DNA of 64,000 nucleotides. Source: Brevundimonas vesicularis NBRC 12165 (GTDB taxonomy: Bacteria > Pseudomonadota > Alphaproteobacteria > Caulobacterales > Caulobacteraceae). Positions within the stretch are counted from its first letter, which is position 1. Every line of letters begins with the position of its first letter. The stretch covers positions 42,407-106,406 of the forward strand of contig NZ_BCWM01000013.1 in assembly GCF_001592205.1 (NCBI RefSeq), read 5' to 3'. Shown one piece after another: positions 1-9,697 of the stretch. The position numbers and the translations under genes were made by a program. Below the pieces are notes generated by a model that was not told the DNA's origin, did not search any database, and saw only the letters and a list, made by a program, of their open reading frames with translations.

Positions 1-396
1 ATCCTTCAGGACGGCGTGACGGTGGGCGCCAACTCCTGCATCGACCGCGGCGCCTATGACGACACGGTCATCGGCGAAAACACCAAGATCGATAATTTGG
101 TCATGGTCGGCCACAACTGCGTCATCGGTCGCAATTGCCTGCTGGTCGCCAATACCGGCATCTCGGGCTCGGTGACCGTGGGCGACAACGTCATCTTCGG
201 CGGCAAGGCGGGGATCGGGGACCACATCACGATCGGCGAGGGTGCGCGCGTCGCGGCCGGGGCCGGTGTGCTGGCCGATGTTCCCGCCGGCGAGACCTGG
301 TCGGGTTATCCGGCGCGTCCGATCCGACAGTTCTTGCGCGAGACGGTCTGGCTCGCCAAACAGGCCTCATCGAAGAAGGCTCCGAAGGAATCATAG
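1..396 (+). CDS. lpxD: UDP-3-O-acylglucosamine N-acyltransferase (3' part)
   Basis: The gene is cut by the left edge; the reading frame is open from base 1 and ends at TAG 394-396. It should add the N-linked 3-hydroxyacyl chain to UDP-3-O-acylglucosamine in lipid A synthesis, in the cytoplasm. The visible 131 residues are the left-handed parallel beta-helix with repeated [LIV]G hexapeptides. They include the LpxD signature [12 protein letters not shown] and the [11 protein letters not shown] segment, whose His is the family's catalytic base. The short C-terminal tail contains [13 protein letters not shown]. Position directly before fabZ-lpxA-lpxI-lpxB supports LpxD rather than another hexapeptide acyltransferase. 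Confidence 0.93.
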   Translation: MLQDGVTVGANSCIDRGAYDDTVIGENTKIDNLVMVGHNCVIGRNCLLVANTGISGSVTVGDNVIFGGKAGIGDHITIGEGARVAAGAGVLADVPAGETWSGYPARPIRQFLRETVWLAKQASSKKAPKES

Positions 397-398
397 GG

Positions 399-887
399 AT
401 GAGCGACACGACTGCCGTCGAAGGCAAGATCGATTACGCCGAGGTGATGCGGCGGCTGCCGCACCGTTATCCCTTCCTGCTGGTGGACAAGGCCGAAGAC
501 TTCGTGCCCGCGACGTCGATCGTCGGCATCAAGAACGTCACCCACAACGAGCCCTTCTTCCCCGGTCACTTCCCGATCGATCCCGTCATGCCCGGCGTGC
601 TGATCGTCGAGGCCATGGCCCAGACCGGCGCCCTGCTGATGTCCAAGACGCTGGATGTGGCCGTGGCCGACAAGGTCATCATGTTCATGTCGATTGACGG
701 GGTTCGCTTCAGAAAGCCCGCGCGGCCCGGCGACCAACTGCGCATGGAGGTCAAGGTGATCCGCGCGCGGGGCGACGCCTACAAGTTCCGGGGCGAGACC
801 TTCATCGACGGCAAGCTGGCGGCCGAAGCCGAGTTCATGGCGATGGTCGTGACTGTGCCTGCTCCGGCGCCTGGGCCGGCGGCCTGA
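399..887 (+). CDS. fabZ: 3-hydroxyacyl-ACP dehydratase FabZ
   Basis: Dehydrates (3R)-hydroxyacyl-ACP to trans-2-enoyl-ACP in fatty acid elongation, competing with lpxD/lpxA for the same hydroxyacyl-ACP pool. The 162-residue product has the hot-dog motif PHRYPFLLVD (about residues 23-32) and the active-site helix region FPGHFPIDPVMPGVLIVEA, with catalytic His and Glu. The frame is open further upstream, but ATG 399 is chosen because it lies 3 bases after the lpxD stop, has GGGAT just before it and gives the normal FabZ length. The Pro/Ala-rich C-terminus is a few residues longer than usual. The stop shares one base with the lpxA start (TGATG). Confidence 0.95.
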   Translation: MSDTTAVEGKIDYAEVMRRLPHRYPFLLVDKAEDFVPATSIVGIKNVTHNEPFFPGHFPIDPVMPGVLIVEAMAQTGALLMSKTLDVAVADKVIMFMSIDGVRFRKPARPGDQLRMEVKVIRARGDAYKFRGETFIDGKLAAEAEFMAMVVTVPAPAPGPAA

Positions 888-1675
888 TGACCGTTCATCC
901 CACGGCTCTGATCGACGCGACGGCGACCCTGGGCGAGGGGGTCGAGGTCGGCCCTTGGTGCGCGGTCGGGCCGAATGTTGTGCTGGGCGACAATGTGCGT
1001 CTGGTCAGCCATGTCGTGGTCCAGCAGGACACGACGGTCGGGGCCGGGACGGTCATCCATCCCTTCGCCGTCATTGGCGGCGACCCGCAGCACAATGGTT
1101 ACAAGGGTGAGACGGTTCGGCTGGAGATCGGCGAGAACAACCTGATCCGCGAGCACTGCACCTTCAATCGAGGCACGCCGCAGGGGACGGGCGTGACGGT
1201 CGTGGGTTCGAACAATCTGTTCATGACCGGCGCCCATATCGGTCACGACTGCGTCGTCGGCGACAATGTGGTCATGGCCAACAACGCGACTCTCGGCGGT
1301 CATGCTCAGGTCGGTGACAAGGTGTTCCTGGGCGGCCTGTGCGCGGTGCACCAGAATGGTCGCGTCGGGCAAGGCGCGATCATTGGGGGCTTGGCGGCGG
1401 TGACGCGCGACGTCATCCCTTATGGCTCGGCCTGGGGCAATCATGCGCGGCTGCGCGGGCTGAACTTGATCGGGTTGAAGCGCAAGGGATACGGCAAGGA
1501 TCAGGTGCGGCGTCTGCTCGCGGCCTATCGCGATCTGTTCGAGGGTGAGGGCGAGTTCGCCGGTCGGATCGATGGCGTGGCGGAACGCTATGCCGACCTG
1601 CCCGAGATCGCGGAGATCATCGCCTTCATCCGTGACGGCGGGCGGCGTCCGCTGTGCCTGCCGAACGCGGAATGA
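887..1675 (+). CDS. lpxA: UDP-N-acetylglucosamine O-acyltransferase LpxA
   Basis: First committed step of lipid A synthesis: transfers a 3-hydroxyacyl chain from ACP to the 3-OH of UDP-GlcNAc. The product is 262 residues, the usual length. It has hexapeptide repeats over about residues 1-185, the conserved HPTALID start, the segment around FNRGTPQGTG, and GAHIGHDCVVGDNVVMANNA, which contains the catalytic His (about residue 121). A helical C-terminal domain follows. Translation is probably coupled at both ends: the start overlaps the fabZ stop by one base and the stop overlaps the lpxI start (ATGA). Confidence 0.95.
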   Translation: MTVHPTALIDATATLGEGVEVGPWCAVGPNVVLGDNVRLVSHVVVQQDTTVGAGTVIHPFAVIGGDPQHNGYKGETVRLEIGENNLIREHCTFNRGTPQGTGVTVVGSNNLFMTGAHIGHDCVVGDNVVMANNATLGGHAQVGDKVFLGGLCAVHQNGRVGQGAIIGGLAAVTRDVIPYGSAWGNHARLRGLNLIGLKRKGYGKDQVRRLLAAYRDLFEGEGEFAGRIDGVAERYADLPEIAEIIAFIRDGGRRPLCLPNAE

Positions 1676-2511
1676 GCGCGGCTGGAAAGCTGGGTCTGAT
1701 CGCAGGCGGCGGCGATCTGCCGGCGGCCGTAGCGGCGCGTTGCGACGCGCTGGGACGGCCGGTTTTCGTGATCCGTCTGGCGGGGTTTGCTGACGAGCAT
1801 CTGGCGCGCTGGCCCGGCGCCGAGTTCGGCATGGCGCAGATCGGCGCGATCCTGAAGGCGTTGAAGGCCGAGCGCTGCACGACCGTGTGTCTGGCGGGCA
1901 TCGTCAATCGGCCGGATTTCAAGACGCTCAAGCCTGATTTCAAAGGGGCGACCCTGTTGCCGGGCATCGTCGCCGCCGCCTCCAAAGGCGATGACGCCCT
2001 GCTGCGCAAGATCCTGTCGGTGTTCGAGGCCGAAGGCTTCGCCGTCGAGGGCGCCGACGACATTCTGGGCGGCGACACGCTTGGCGCAGGCGCGCTGGGC
2101 GCCGTCTCGCCGACCGAGGAGCAGCTAGACGATCTGAAGAAGGCGCTGCATGTCGCAGAAAAGTCAGGCGAACTGGACATCGGTCAGGGCGCCGTGGTCT
2201 GTGACGGCCTTGTCCTTGCGGTTGAGGCGCAGGAAGGCACGGACGCGATGCTGACCCGCGTCGCTGGCCTGTCCGCCGATTTACGTGGAGCGGTTGATAG
2301 CCCTAGGGGCGCGCTCGGCAAGGCGCCCAAGCCCATTCAGGATCTGCGCGTCGATATGCCCGTGATCGGGCCACGCACCGTCGAAATGGCGGCGGCGGCG
2401 GGTTTGGCGGGCATCGGCGGGGTGGCCGGACGTTTAATCCTGATTGATCGCGCAGCCGTCGTCGAGACGGCGAACCGTCTGGGACTGTTCGTCTGGGGCG
2501 ACGACCGGTGA
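1672..2511 (+). CDS. lpxI: UDP-2,3-diacylglucosamine pyrophosphatase LpxI
   Basis: Hydrolyses UDP-2,3-diacylglucosamine to lipid X and UMP. It is the unrelated replacement for LpxH found in many Alphaproteobacteria, and the family was characterised with the Caulobacter protein. The 279-residue product begins AAGKLGLIAGGGDLP, the typical nucleotide-binding start of the former DUF1009 family. It also has LKALKAERCTTVCLAGIVNRPDF, and the C-terminal GPRTVEMAAAAGLAGI region. ATG 1672 overlaps the lpxA stop by four bases; an in-frame upstream ATG (1654) lies inside lpxA and is less likely. It sits exactly where lpxH/lpxI function is needed, between lpxA and lpxB. Confidence 0.93.
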   Translation: MSAAGKLGLIAGGGDLPAAVAARCDALGRPVFVIRLAGFADEHLARWPGAEFGMAQIGAILKALKAERCTTVCLAGIVNRPDFKTLKPDFKGATLLPGIVAAASKGDDALLRKILSVFEAEGFAVEGADDILGGDTLGAGALGAVSPTEEQLDDLKKALHVAEKSGELDIGQGAVVCDGLVLAVEAQEGTDAMLTRVAGLSADLRGAVDSPRGALGKAPKPIQDLRVDMPVIGPRTVEMAAAAGLAGIGGVAGRLILIDRAAVVETANRLGLFVWGDDR

Positions 2512-3677
2512 GCCGCCCGCTGAAGATCATGCTCGTGGCGGCGGAGGCTTCTGGCGATGCGCTGGGCGCCGGTCTGGCCAAGGCGTTGAAGGCGCGGTTA
2601 GGAGACGATGTGGCCTTTGTCGGCGTCGGCGGGCCAAAGATGGCGGCCGAAGGCGTGGTCAGCCCGTTCGACATCGCCGAACTCTCGATCCTGGGCTGGA
2701 TCGAGGGTTTGCGCGCCTATGGCAAGGTCAAGCGGCGCGTCGAGCAGACGGCGGCGCTGGCCGAGCGGGAAAAGCCCGACGCCGTGGTGCTGATCGACAG
2801 TTGGGGCTTCACCATCCGTGTGGCCAAGGCGATCCGGGCCGCGCGCCCGGACCTGCCGCTGATCAAATATGTCGGGCCTCAGGTCTGGGCCTCGCGGCCG
2901 GGCCGGGCCAAGACCTTGGCGGGCGCAGTCGATCATCTTCTTGCCCTCTATGGCTTTGATGCGCCCTGGTTCGAGCGCGAGGGCCTGCCGACGACCGTCG
3001 TCGGTTCGTCGGCGCTTCATGTGAATGTCGATGCTGCGGACGGCGCAGCGTTCCGCGCGCGTCGTGGGATCGCCGCCGATGCGCAGCTTCTCTTGGTGCT
3101 GCCCGGCAGCCGGCCCAGCGAGATCACCCGAATGGGCCCCGTCTATGAGGCCACGGTCAGAAAACTGAAGACCACGAACCCCGGCCTGGAAGTCGCCGTG
3201 GTCGCCGCGGGAACCGTCGCTCACGATGTTGCAGGCCGCGTCGCCGCCTGGCCCTTCCGCGTTCACCTGGTCGACGAAGCCGAAAAGTATGACGCCATGC
3301 GCGCCGCGACCGTCGCCCTGGCCACCAGCGGCACCGTGTCGACCGAACTGGCGCTGGCGGGCGCGCCGATGGTCATCGCCTACAAGATCGACGGGCTCAG
3401 CTATCAGCTGATGAAGCGGTTCGTGACCGCCAAACATATCACCCTGTTCAATGTCGCGGCTGACGACCGGATCGCGCCTGAATTCATCCAGCAGGAGGCG
3501 ACCCCGGCCATTCTGACGGCGGCGGTCGGGCGGCTGCTGGCCGACCCAGCGCTGGCGGCCGAACAGGCGCGTCGCCAGATGGCGGCATTGGACTTGATGG
3601 GGCGCGGAGGACCGGACCCGTCGGAGTTGGCTGCCGACGCCGTGCTCAAGGTCATCGCCGAGAAGTCGGGGAGCTGA
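2508..3677 (+). CDS. lpxB: Lipid-A-disaccharide synthase LpxB
   Basis: Condenses lipid X with UDP-2,3-diacylglucosamine to form the beta-1,6 disaccharide of lipid A; a peripheral inner-membrane GT19 glycosyltransferase. The 389-residue product is the expected length. Visible motifs are VAAEASGDALGA near the N-terminus, KYVGPQVWASRPGR in the middle and LLVLPGSRPSEI plus GTVSTELALAGAPMVIAYK in the donor-binding half. The start is GTG 2508, overlapping the lpxI stop by four bases (GTGA), so the two are probably translationally coupled. This is the last lipid A gene in the cluster. Confidence 0.95.
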   Translation: MSRPLKIMLVAAEASGDALGAGLAKALKARLGDDVAFVGVGGPKMAAEGVVSPFDIAELSILGWIEGLRAYGKVKRRVEQTAALAEREKPDAVVLIDSWGFTIRVAKAIRAARPDLPLIKYVGPQVWASRPGRAKTLAGAVDHLLALYGFDAPWFEREGLPTTVVGSSALHVNVDAADGAAFRARRGIAADAQLLLVLPGSRPSEITRMGPVYEATVRKLKTTNPGLEVAVVAAGTVAHDVAGRVAAWPFRVHLVDEAEKYDAMRAATVALATSGTVSTELALAGAPMVIAYKIDGLSYQLMKRFVTAKHITLFNVAADDRIAPEFIQQEATPAILTAAVGRLLADPALAAEQARRQMAALDLMGRGGPDPSELAADAVLKVIAEKSGS

Positions 3678-3679
3678 CG

Positions 3680-4672
3680 ATGGCGCGGGCGCTCAGTCCG
3701 CGACGTGCGGCCGAGGTCCGCGCCGCGCTGCAGATGGCGGTGGGCGCGATGGCCGCGCTCTACCTCGCGACCTGGCTGAACCTGCCGCACCCTTACTGGA
3801 GCGTGATTTCCGCCATCGTCGTCATCCAGGCGAGCGTCGGCGGCGGCGTCCTCACCGTTGCGCGTGACCGGGCCATCGGCACGGCGACCGGAGCGCTGGC
3901 CGGGGCGGTCTTCGCCTTCCTTCGCCCGCCGGGCTTGGAAAGCATGGCCCTGAGCATCGCCGTCTCGGCGGGGCTGATGGCCTTCTTTGCAACCGGGCGG
4001 CCATGGCTGAAGGTCGCGCCCGTGACGGCGACCATCGTCATCGCCGGCGGGACCGGCGCAGAGGGGCCGGCGTCCCTCGCGCTGGATCGGGTGATGGAAA
4101 TCCTGGTCGGCAGCGGCGTGGGGGTTCTGGCGATACTGGCCCTGTTTCCGCGCCATTCCAGGCAGTCCTTCAAGCTTCAGGCGCGCGAGGCGGCGGGCGA
4201 AGCGGCGGTGCTGCTGGCCTTGGTCTCAAAGGCCGCCCCGGAGGATGCGTCCGAGATTTCGCGCCGTCATGCCGATCTGAAGCGGCGGCTGGATGCATTG
4301 GGTCAGTCCGCCAAGAACGTCATCGATCTGCCCGGCCCGCAACGCGAAACGGCGGATCGGGCTGCGCTCGTGCGCGCCTTCTGGCGCGTGCGCAGCGACA
4401 TCGTCATCCTGGGGCGCGGTTTCCAGGCCGAGGGTGCAGGCGCACGGCTGGATCCCTGGTCGCAGGACGCGGAGCGGGCGGTGGAGCAACTCAAGGCGCT
4501 GTCTCAAGGCAGGGCCGCCCAACCCATGGGCGCGATCGACCAAAGCCTGGCCCTGTCCATGGCCGTCGAGGGCGACGACGTAGCTTTGGGGGCTGCTGCG
4601 ATCGGCGTGGCGCATATGCACCGCGATCTGGATGACCTGGCTGCCCGTTTCGCGGATCTGAAGCTGGTCTGA
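3680..4672 (+). CDS. FUSC family membrane protein
   Basis: A 330-residue protein with an N-terminal block of about six closely spaced hydrophobic helices (roughly residues 20-160), including LPHPYWSVISAIVVIQ and a glycine-rich loop. A soluble helical C-terminal half follows. This is the arrangement of FUSC-type proteins related to aromatic-acid/fusaric-acid efflux components. The PYWS motif after the first helix is typical of the family. The substrate cannot be told from sequence. It follows lpxB by 2 bases and is probably the last gene of the lipid A operon, because a strong terminator hairpin lies just downstream. Confidence 0.75.
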   Translation: MARALSPRRAAEVRAALQMAVGAMAALYLATWLNLPHPYWSVISAIVVIQASVGGGVLTVARDRAIGTATGALAGAVFAFLRPPGLESMALSIAVSAGLMAFFATGRPWLKVAPVTATIVIAGGTGAEGPASLALDRVMEILVGSGVGVLAILALFPRHSRQSFKLQAREAAGEAAVLLALVSKAAPEDASEISRRHADLKRRLDALGQSAKNVIDLPGPQRETADRAALVRAFWRVRSDIVILGRGFQAEGAGARLDPWSQDAERAVEQLKALSQGRAAQPMGAIDQSLALSMAVEGDDVALGAAAIGVAHMHRDLDDLAARFADLKLV

Positions 4673-4680
4673 CGACAAAG

Positions 4681-4713
4681 AAAAACGCCGGGGATGTCTC
4701 CCCGGCGTTTTGC
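4681..4713. terminator. Bidirectional intrinsic terminator
   Basis: A perfect 9-bp stem, CGCCGGGGA (4686-4694) with TCCCCGGCG (4699-4707) and a 4-base loop, is flanked by an A-run on the left and TTTT on the right. It can therefore end transcription on both strands. It lies between the convergent FUSC gene and gltA. Confidence 0.85.
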
Positions 4714-4728
4714 ATTTCAGCTTTCGTC

Positions 4729-6030
4729 TCAGCCGCGCTGTTCGATCGGCACGTAATCGCGCTGGGTCGGGCCCGTGTAGAGCTGACGCGGGCGACCGAT
4801 CTTCTGGGACGGATCGGCCATCATTTCCTGCCACTGCGAGATCCAGCCCACGGTACGGGCCAGGGCGAACAGGACGGTGAACATAGTGGTCGGGAAGCCC
4901 ATCGCCGACAGGGTGATGCCCGAATAGAAGTCGACGTTCGGGAACAGCTTGCGCGAGGTGAAGTATTCGTCCGACAGGGCGACCTTCTCCAACTCCTTGG
5001 CGACCAGGAACAGCGGATCGTTTTCGCGGCCCGTGGCGGCCAGCACTTCATAGGCCGACTGCTGCATGACCTTCGCGCGCGGGTCGTAGTTCTTGTACAC
5101 GCGGTGGCCAAAGCCCATCAGCTTGTACTTGCGGTCCTTCACGCCCTGGATGAACTCCGGGATCTTGTCCGGGGTGCCGATTTCCTTGAGCATCGTCAGC
5201 GCCTCTTCGTTGGCGCCGCCGTGCGACGGGCCCCACAGGCAGGCGATGCCGGCGGCGATACAGGCGAACGGATTGGCGCCCGACGAACCGGCCAGACGCA
5301 CGGTTGAGGTCGAGGCGTTCTGTTCGTGGTCGGCGTGCAGGGTGAAGATGCGGTCCATGGCGCGAACCAGGGCCGGATCGACATGATAGTCCTCGGCCGG
5401 AACGGCGAAGCACATGCGCAGGAAGTTTTCGGCGTAGGACAGGTCGTTGCGCGGCGACACGAACGGCTGGCCGATGTGGTATTTATAGGCGCGGGCCGCG
5501 ATCGTGGGCATCTTGGCGATCAGGCGGATGGCCGAGATGTCACGCTGGATCGGATCGTGGATGTCCAGGCTGTCGTGATAGAAGGCCGACAGGGCGCCGA
5601 CAGTGCCGACCATGATCGCCATCGGGTGGGCGTCGCGGCGGAAGCCTTCGAAGAAGCGATCGAACTGGCTGTGCAGCATCGTGTGGGTGGTGATGCTGTT
5701 CTCGAACTTCTCGTACTGAGCGGCGGTCGGCAGTTCGCCGTGCAGCAGCAGATGGCAGACCTCGACGAAGTTCGACTTCGACGCCAGCTGGTCGATCGGA
5801 TAGCCGCGGTGCAGCAGCACGCCAGCGTCGCCGTCGATATAGGTCAGGGCCGATTCACAGGCCGCCGTCGAGGTGAAGCCGGGATCGAAGGTGAAGGCGC
5901 CCGTTCCCGCATAGAGTTTGCGGATGTCGATGACGTCCGGGCCGGTGGAGCCCGAAAGGACCGGCAACTCGATCGTCTTGTCCTCGAAGGACAGGGTCGC
6001 CGAGCCGGCGGGTTTGGCTTGTTCAGTCAT
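4729..6030 (-). CDS. gltA: Citrate synthase
   Basis: Condenses acetyl-CoA and oxaloacetate at the entry of the TCA cycle. The 433-residue product is a type II (hexameric) citrate synthase in length. It has an N-terminal beta-rich domain, the [13 protein letters not shown] segment with the first active-site His, [14 protein letters not shown] with the second His, and NVDFYSGI with the catalytic Asp. The ATG is preceded by AAGGGG at good spacing. It is transcribed toward the bidirectional terminator shared with the FUSC gene and lies downstream of gltX on the same strand. Confidence 0.96.
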   Translation of the reverse strand: MTEQAKPAGSATLSFEDKTIELPVLSGSTGPDVIDIRKLYAGTGAFTFDPGFTSTAACESALTYIDGDAGVLLHRGYPIDQLASKSNFVEVCHLLLHGELPTAAQYEKFENSITTHTMLHSQFDRFFEGFRRDAHPMAIMVGTVGALSAFYHDSLDIHDPIQRDISAIRLIAKMPTIAARAYKYHIGQPFVSPRNDLSYAENFLRMCFAVPAEDYHVDPALVRAMDRIFTLHADHEQNASTSTVRLAGSSGANPFACIAAGIACLWGPSHGGANEEALTMLKEIGTPDKIPEFIQGVKDRKYKLMGFGHRVYKNYDPRAKVMQQSAYEVLAATGRENDPLFLVAKELEKVALSDEYFTSRKLFPNVDFYSGITLSAMGFPTTMFTVLFALARTVGWISQWQEMMADPSQKIGRPRQLYTGPTQRDYVPIEQRG

Positions 6031-6096
6031 GAATGCCCCTTTGCATCACACGTCCAGGCGCGGGGAGGCGTCGGCCGCTTTTTGGTTTGTGGGTGA

Positions 6097-7512
6097 TCAC
6101 TTAGTCTGTTGCAGCGCATCATCCAAGCGCCCGAGACTTTCGTCGCGCCCAAGAGCCGACAAAGTTCGTGCAATATCAGGTGATGTTGACCCTGCGGTAA
6201 GCGCCGCGCGTATCGGCGGGCCGATTTTCCCAAACCCAACGCCCTCGGATTCCGCAAAGGCCTTGAGCTCGGCTTCCAGCGCGAAGACATCCCAAGATTG
6301 GAACAGGGACAGCCGCTCGCGCAGGCGGCCGAGGCGATCCAGCGTCTCCCCGGACAGCAGCGCCTTCGCCTTATCGTCCAGGGTCAGCGGGCGCGATTTC
6401 AGGACGAAGGCGGTTTGGTCGGCCAGATCGAGGATCGTCTTGGCGCGATCCTTGACGAAAGGCATGGCGCGCTGAAGCCGGGCTTCATCCGCCTCTGCCA
6501 AGGCGTGGCCCTTCTGCAGGTGCGCATCCAGCGTCAGCTTGGCGAGCCGCTCGTCGTCGGCCAGACGCAGCCAGTGCGAGTTGACGTGCGCCAGCTTGTC
6601 GAAATCCAGGCGGGCCGGCGCCTTGCCGATGCCGGCGAGATCGAACCATTCGATGGCCTGGGCGTCGCTGAACAGTTCGTCGTCACCGTGCGCCCAGCCA
6701 AGGCGAGCCAGATAGTTGCGCATGGCCTCGGGCAAGTAGCCCATCTCGGCGTATTCATGCACCGCCTGGGCGCCGTGGCGCTTCGACAGCTTGGCGCCGT
6801 CCGGTCCGTGGATCAGGGGGATGTGGGCGAAGGTCGGCCGCGTCCAGCCCAGCGCATCGTAGATCAGGCTCTGTCGCGCGGCGTTATTCAGATGGTCGTC
6901 GCCGCGAATGACGTGGGTCACCCCCATGTCGTGGTCGTCCACGACGACGGCGAGATTATAGGTCGGCGCGCCGTCCGAACGCAGCAGAACCAGATCGTCC
7001 AGGTCGTCGGTCGACCAGTTCACGTCGCCCTGGACCTCATCGGCCACCGTGACCGTCGTCGCCTTTGGGCGCCGGAAGCGCACGACGTGCGGCAGGGCCA
7101 GATCGTCCACAGTCGGCTGACGGTCGCGCCAGGGCGATTCGAAAGTGCGCTTTTCCGCCTTGGCCTCGTCACGCAGGCGACCGGTCTCCTCGGCCGAGGT
7201 GAAGTCGCGGTAGGCGTGGCCGGTTTCGAGCAGTTGATCGACCAACTCGCGGTGGCGGTCGGCCCGGCTGAACTGAAACACCGGCTCGTCGTCGGCGAAC
7301 AGCTCCAGCCAGCTCAGGCCGTCGAAAATGGCCTTCACCGCCTCATCCGTCGAGCGTTCACGGTCGGTGTCCTCGACACGGATCAGGAAACGTCCAGCGT
7401 GTCTCTTGGCGTACAGCCAGTTGAACAAAGCGGTTCTCGCTCCGCCGATATGCAGATAGCCTGTCGGCGAGGGGGCGAAGCGGGTGACGACAGTCGAGGA
7501 AGGTGAGGTCAT
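6097..7512 (-). CDS. gltX: Glutamate--tRNA ligase
   Basis: Charges tRNA-Glu (in many Alphaproteobacteria also tRNA-Gln as part of the transamidation route). The 471-residue class I synthetase has RFAPSPTGYLHIGGARTAL near the N-terminus (HIGH motif at residues 21-24) and GAKLSKRHGA (KMSKS loop) near the middle. A helical anticodon-binding C-terminal half follows. The frame is open 18 codons upstream, but ATG 7512 is preferred since the Rossmann core starts six residues later. The start lies inside the predicted beginning of the divergent comEC gene, so the two promoters must overlap the opposite coding region or one start is further downstream. Confidence 0.95.
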   Translation of the reverse strand: MTSPSSTVVTRFAPSPTGYLHIGGARTALFNWLYAKRHAGRFLIRVEDTDRERSTDEAVKAIFDGLSWLELFADDEPVFQFSRADRHRELVDQLLETGHAYRDFTSAEETGRLRDEAKAEKRTFESPWRDRQPTVDDLALPHVVRFRRPKATTVTVADEVQGDVNWSTDDLDDLVLLRSDGAPTYNLAVVVDDHDMGVTHVIRGDDHLNNAARQSLIYDALGWTRPTFAHIPLIHGPDGAKLSKRHGAQAVHEYAEMGYLPEAMRNYLARLGWAHGDDELFSDAQAIEWFDLAGIGKAPARLDFDKLAHVNSHWLRLADDERLAKLTLDAHLQKGHALAEADEARLQRAMPFVKDRAKTILDLADQTAFVLKSRPLTLDDKAKALLSGETLDRLGRLRERLSLFQSWDVFALEAELKAFAESEGVGFGKIGPPIRAALTAGSTSPDIARTLSALGRDESLGRLDDALQQTK

Positions 7513-9697
7513 TGGGGAAGGGTCCGTAAGCGAGGCCCTTATACGCCCCGATGCGGCAAAACCCACCCCTGCTGCGCGATTGCGCGCTTGGCTGCACGCC
7601 GAAGTCGCCGCTCAGACCCTGAGATGGCGGCTATGGGCGCCGGTCGCATTCGGCGCGGGTGGGGGGGTCTATTTCGCCCTGCGAGCCGAGCCGGTCTTGT
7701 GGCCCTTGGTGCTGGGGGCCGCCTTGACCTTTGGGCTGTGGGTCGTGGCGCGTAGGCGCGGCTGGTCGCGGCGTCTGACCTGGCTGCTGTTGATGGTGGC
7801 CTGCGTTTCAGGCGGGCTGGCGGCGGCCAAGGTGCGCACCGAAGCCGTCGCCGCGCCGATCGCGCCCGTGCTCAGCGAACCGACCGTGATCGAAGCCTGG
7901 GTCGTCGATGTCGACAGCCCGGGGCAGCGAGGCGCGCGGGTCGTGATCGCGCCGGTCTGGATCCGGGGACTGACGCCCGAGCAGACGCCGGTGCGCTTGC
8001 GAGCGACGGTGCGGGGCGAACCGCCCAAACCAGGCGAGGCGATCCGTCTCTTCGGTATCCTCAATCCGCCGCCGGCCCCGGCCAGCCCCGGCGCCTATGA
8101 TTTCGGCCGCAACGCCTTCTTCCAGGGTTTGGGCGGCGTGGCGTTCGCACTGGGCGAAACACGCGCGGCCGATCTGGCGCCCCCGCCGTGGCGATTGAGG
8201 CTGACGATGGCCGTGAACGGCGCGCGCTATGCCTTGGCGGAGCGAATCGTGGCGCGCCTGGGCGAAAGGACGGGCGGAATCGCTGCCGCCATGACGACCA
8301 GCCATGAAACCTGGATCAGTCAGGATGACATGGATGTGATGCGCGATTCGGGCTTGGCGCATATCCTGTCGGTGTCCGGACTGCACATGGCCATCGTCGG
8401 CGGTTTCGTCTTCTTCGCGGTGCGTCTGGGCGTGGCGGCCTGGGCCTGGTTGGCCCTGCGGGTTCACGGCAAGAAGGTCGCGGCCTTGGCGGGCCTCACG
8501 GCGGTCGGGGTCTATCTGGTGGTTTCGGGCGCGCCGCCGCCGGCCGAGCGGGCGGCGATCACCGCCTCCATCGCCTTTCTCGCCATCCTGCTGGATCGAC
8601 AGGCGGTGACGATGCATGGCCTGGCTGTGGCGGCCTTCATCGTTCTGGCCATACAGCCTGAAGCCATCGTCACGCCGGGTTTCCAAATGTCGTTCGCGGC
8701 GACGGCGGCCTTGGTCGCCCTGGTCGAGGCCTGGCCGAAGCGCTCGCGCGAAATATCCGCGCCCTGGCCGATCCTGGCCGTGCAGCGGCTGGGCGGTTGG
8801 TTGACGGCGGCTGTGGCGGCCAGCGTCGTCGCCGGATTGGCGACGGGCCCGTTCGCCATGCAGCATTTCAACCGCACCGCCATGTACGGACTGCTGGCCA
8901 ATCTCGGCACGTCGCCCGTGGCCGACTTTATCCTGATGCCCGCGCTGGCCTTGGGCGCAGCGCTTGAGCCCTTGGGGCTGGGGGGACCGTTCCTGGCGGT
9001 TGCGGGATGGGGCGTGGATCTGATGCTGGCCATCGGCGCCTGGACGGCGGGATTGCCCGGCGCGGTCAGAACGGTCGCCAGCGCACCAAATTATGTCCTG
9101 CCGGTAGCGTTCCTGGGCGTGTTGTTCGTCTGTTTGTGGCAAGGCCGCCTGCGATGGTTGGGACTGCCGTTCGCAGCCGCCGTCCTGATCTGGCCACGTG
9201 CGCCGACGCCGGACCTCTGGATCGGCGACGGCGGAACCAACGCCGCCTTCCAACGTGATCAGGCAGCCGTCGTCGTGCGGCCCGGCGTGCGCGAGTTTGC
9301 CGTGGATCTCTGGTCGCGACGACGGGGGCTGACCATGGCGGATCGATCAGGGACGGGTTGGGTCTGCGACCGCTTTTCCTGTCGGCCGGACACTGATGAG
9401 GCTGGTCCCGTGGCGATCTGGTGGGGGCGAAAGTCGCCGAGCTCAGATCAGATGGAGACTTTATGCCGCGCAGCGCCCGTTGTCAGCGTACGCGCCGTCG
9501 TCTCGTCAATCCCAAGCGCCTGTCAGGATCGTCTTGTCCTGGACGGCGTGGACTTTGCGCGGGGCGGAGCCGTGGAGTTGTGGCAGGCCAGCTCTGACGA
9601 GCCGAATCGATGGCGCGCGGTGTGGACGGCCGACGTTCGCGGCGACCGCCCCTGGACGCGTCAGTCTGATCCGGACGTCAGTGATACCGGCGCATGA
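7484..9697 (+). CDS. comEC: ComEC/Rec2-family DNA uptake membrane protein
   Basis: A 737-residue polytopic protein of the competence channel family, which moves single-stranded DNA across the inner membrane. It has an N-terminal membrane/DUF4131 region (to about residue 230), then the competence domain with the conserved [17 protein letters not shown] segment and multiple helices. The C-terminal 170 residues occupy the place of the metallo-beta-lactamase domain but show no HxHxDH metal motif. The GTG 7484 start overlaps gltX by 29 bases on the other strand; a TTG at 7580 is a possible alternative. The 3' end overlaps lexA by 20 bases. Confidence 0.85.
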   Translation: MTTVEEGEVIGEGSVSEALIRPDAAKPTPAARLRAWLHAEVAAQTLRWRLWAPVAFGAGGGVYFALRAEPVLWPLVLGAALTFGLWVVARRRGWSRRLTWLLLMVACVSGGLAAAKVRTEAVAAPIAPVLSEPTVIEAWVVDVDSPGQRGARVVIAPVWIRGLTPEQTPVRLRATVRGEPPKPGEAIRLFGILNPPPAPASPGAYDFGRNAFFQGLGGVAFALGETRAADLAPPPWRLRLTMAVNGARYALAERIVARLGERTGGIAAAMTTSHETWISQDDMDVMRDSGLAHILSVSGLHMAIVGGFVFFAVRLGVAAWAWLALRVHGKKVAALAGLTAVGVYLVVSGAPPPAERAAITASIAFLAILLDRQAVTMHGLAVAAFIVLAIQPEAIVTPGFQMSFAATAALVALVEAWPKRSREISAPWPILAVQRLGGWLTAAVAASVVAGLATGPFAMQHFNRTAMYGLLANLGTSPVADFILMPALALGAALEPLGLGGPFLAVAGWGVDLMLAIGAWTAGLPGAVRTVASAPNYVLPVAFLGVLFVCLWQGRLRWLGLPFAAAVLIWPRAPTPDLWIGDGGTNAAFQRDQAAVVVRPGVREFAVDLWSRRRGLTMADRSGTGWVCDRFSCRPDTDEAGPVAIWWGRKSPSSDQMETLCRAAPVVSVRAVVSSIPSACQDRLVLDGVDFARGGAVELWQASSDEPNRWRAVWTADVRGDRPWTRQSDPDVSDTGA

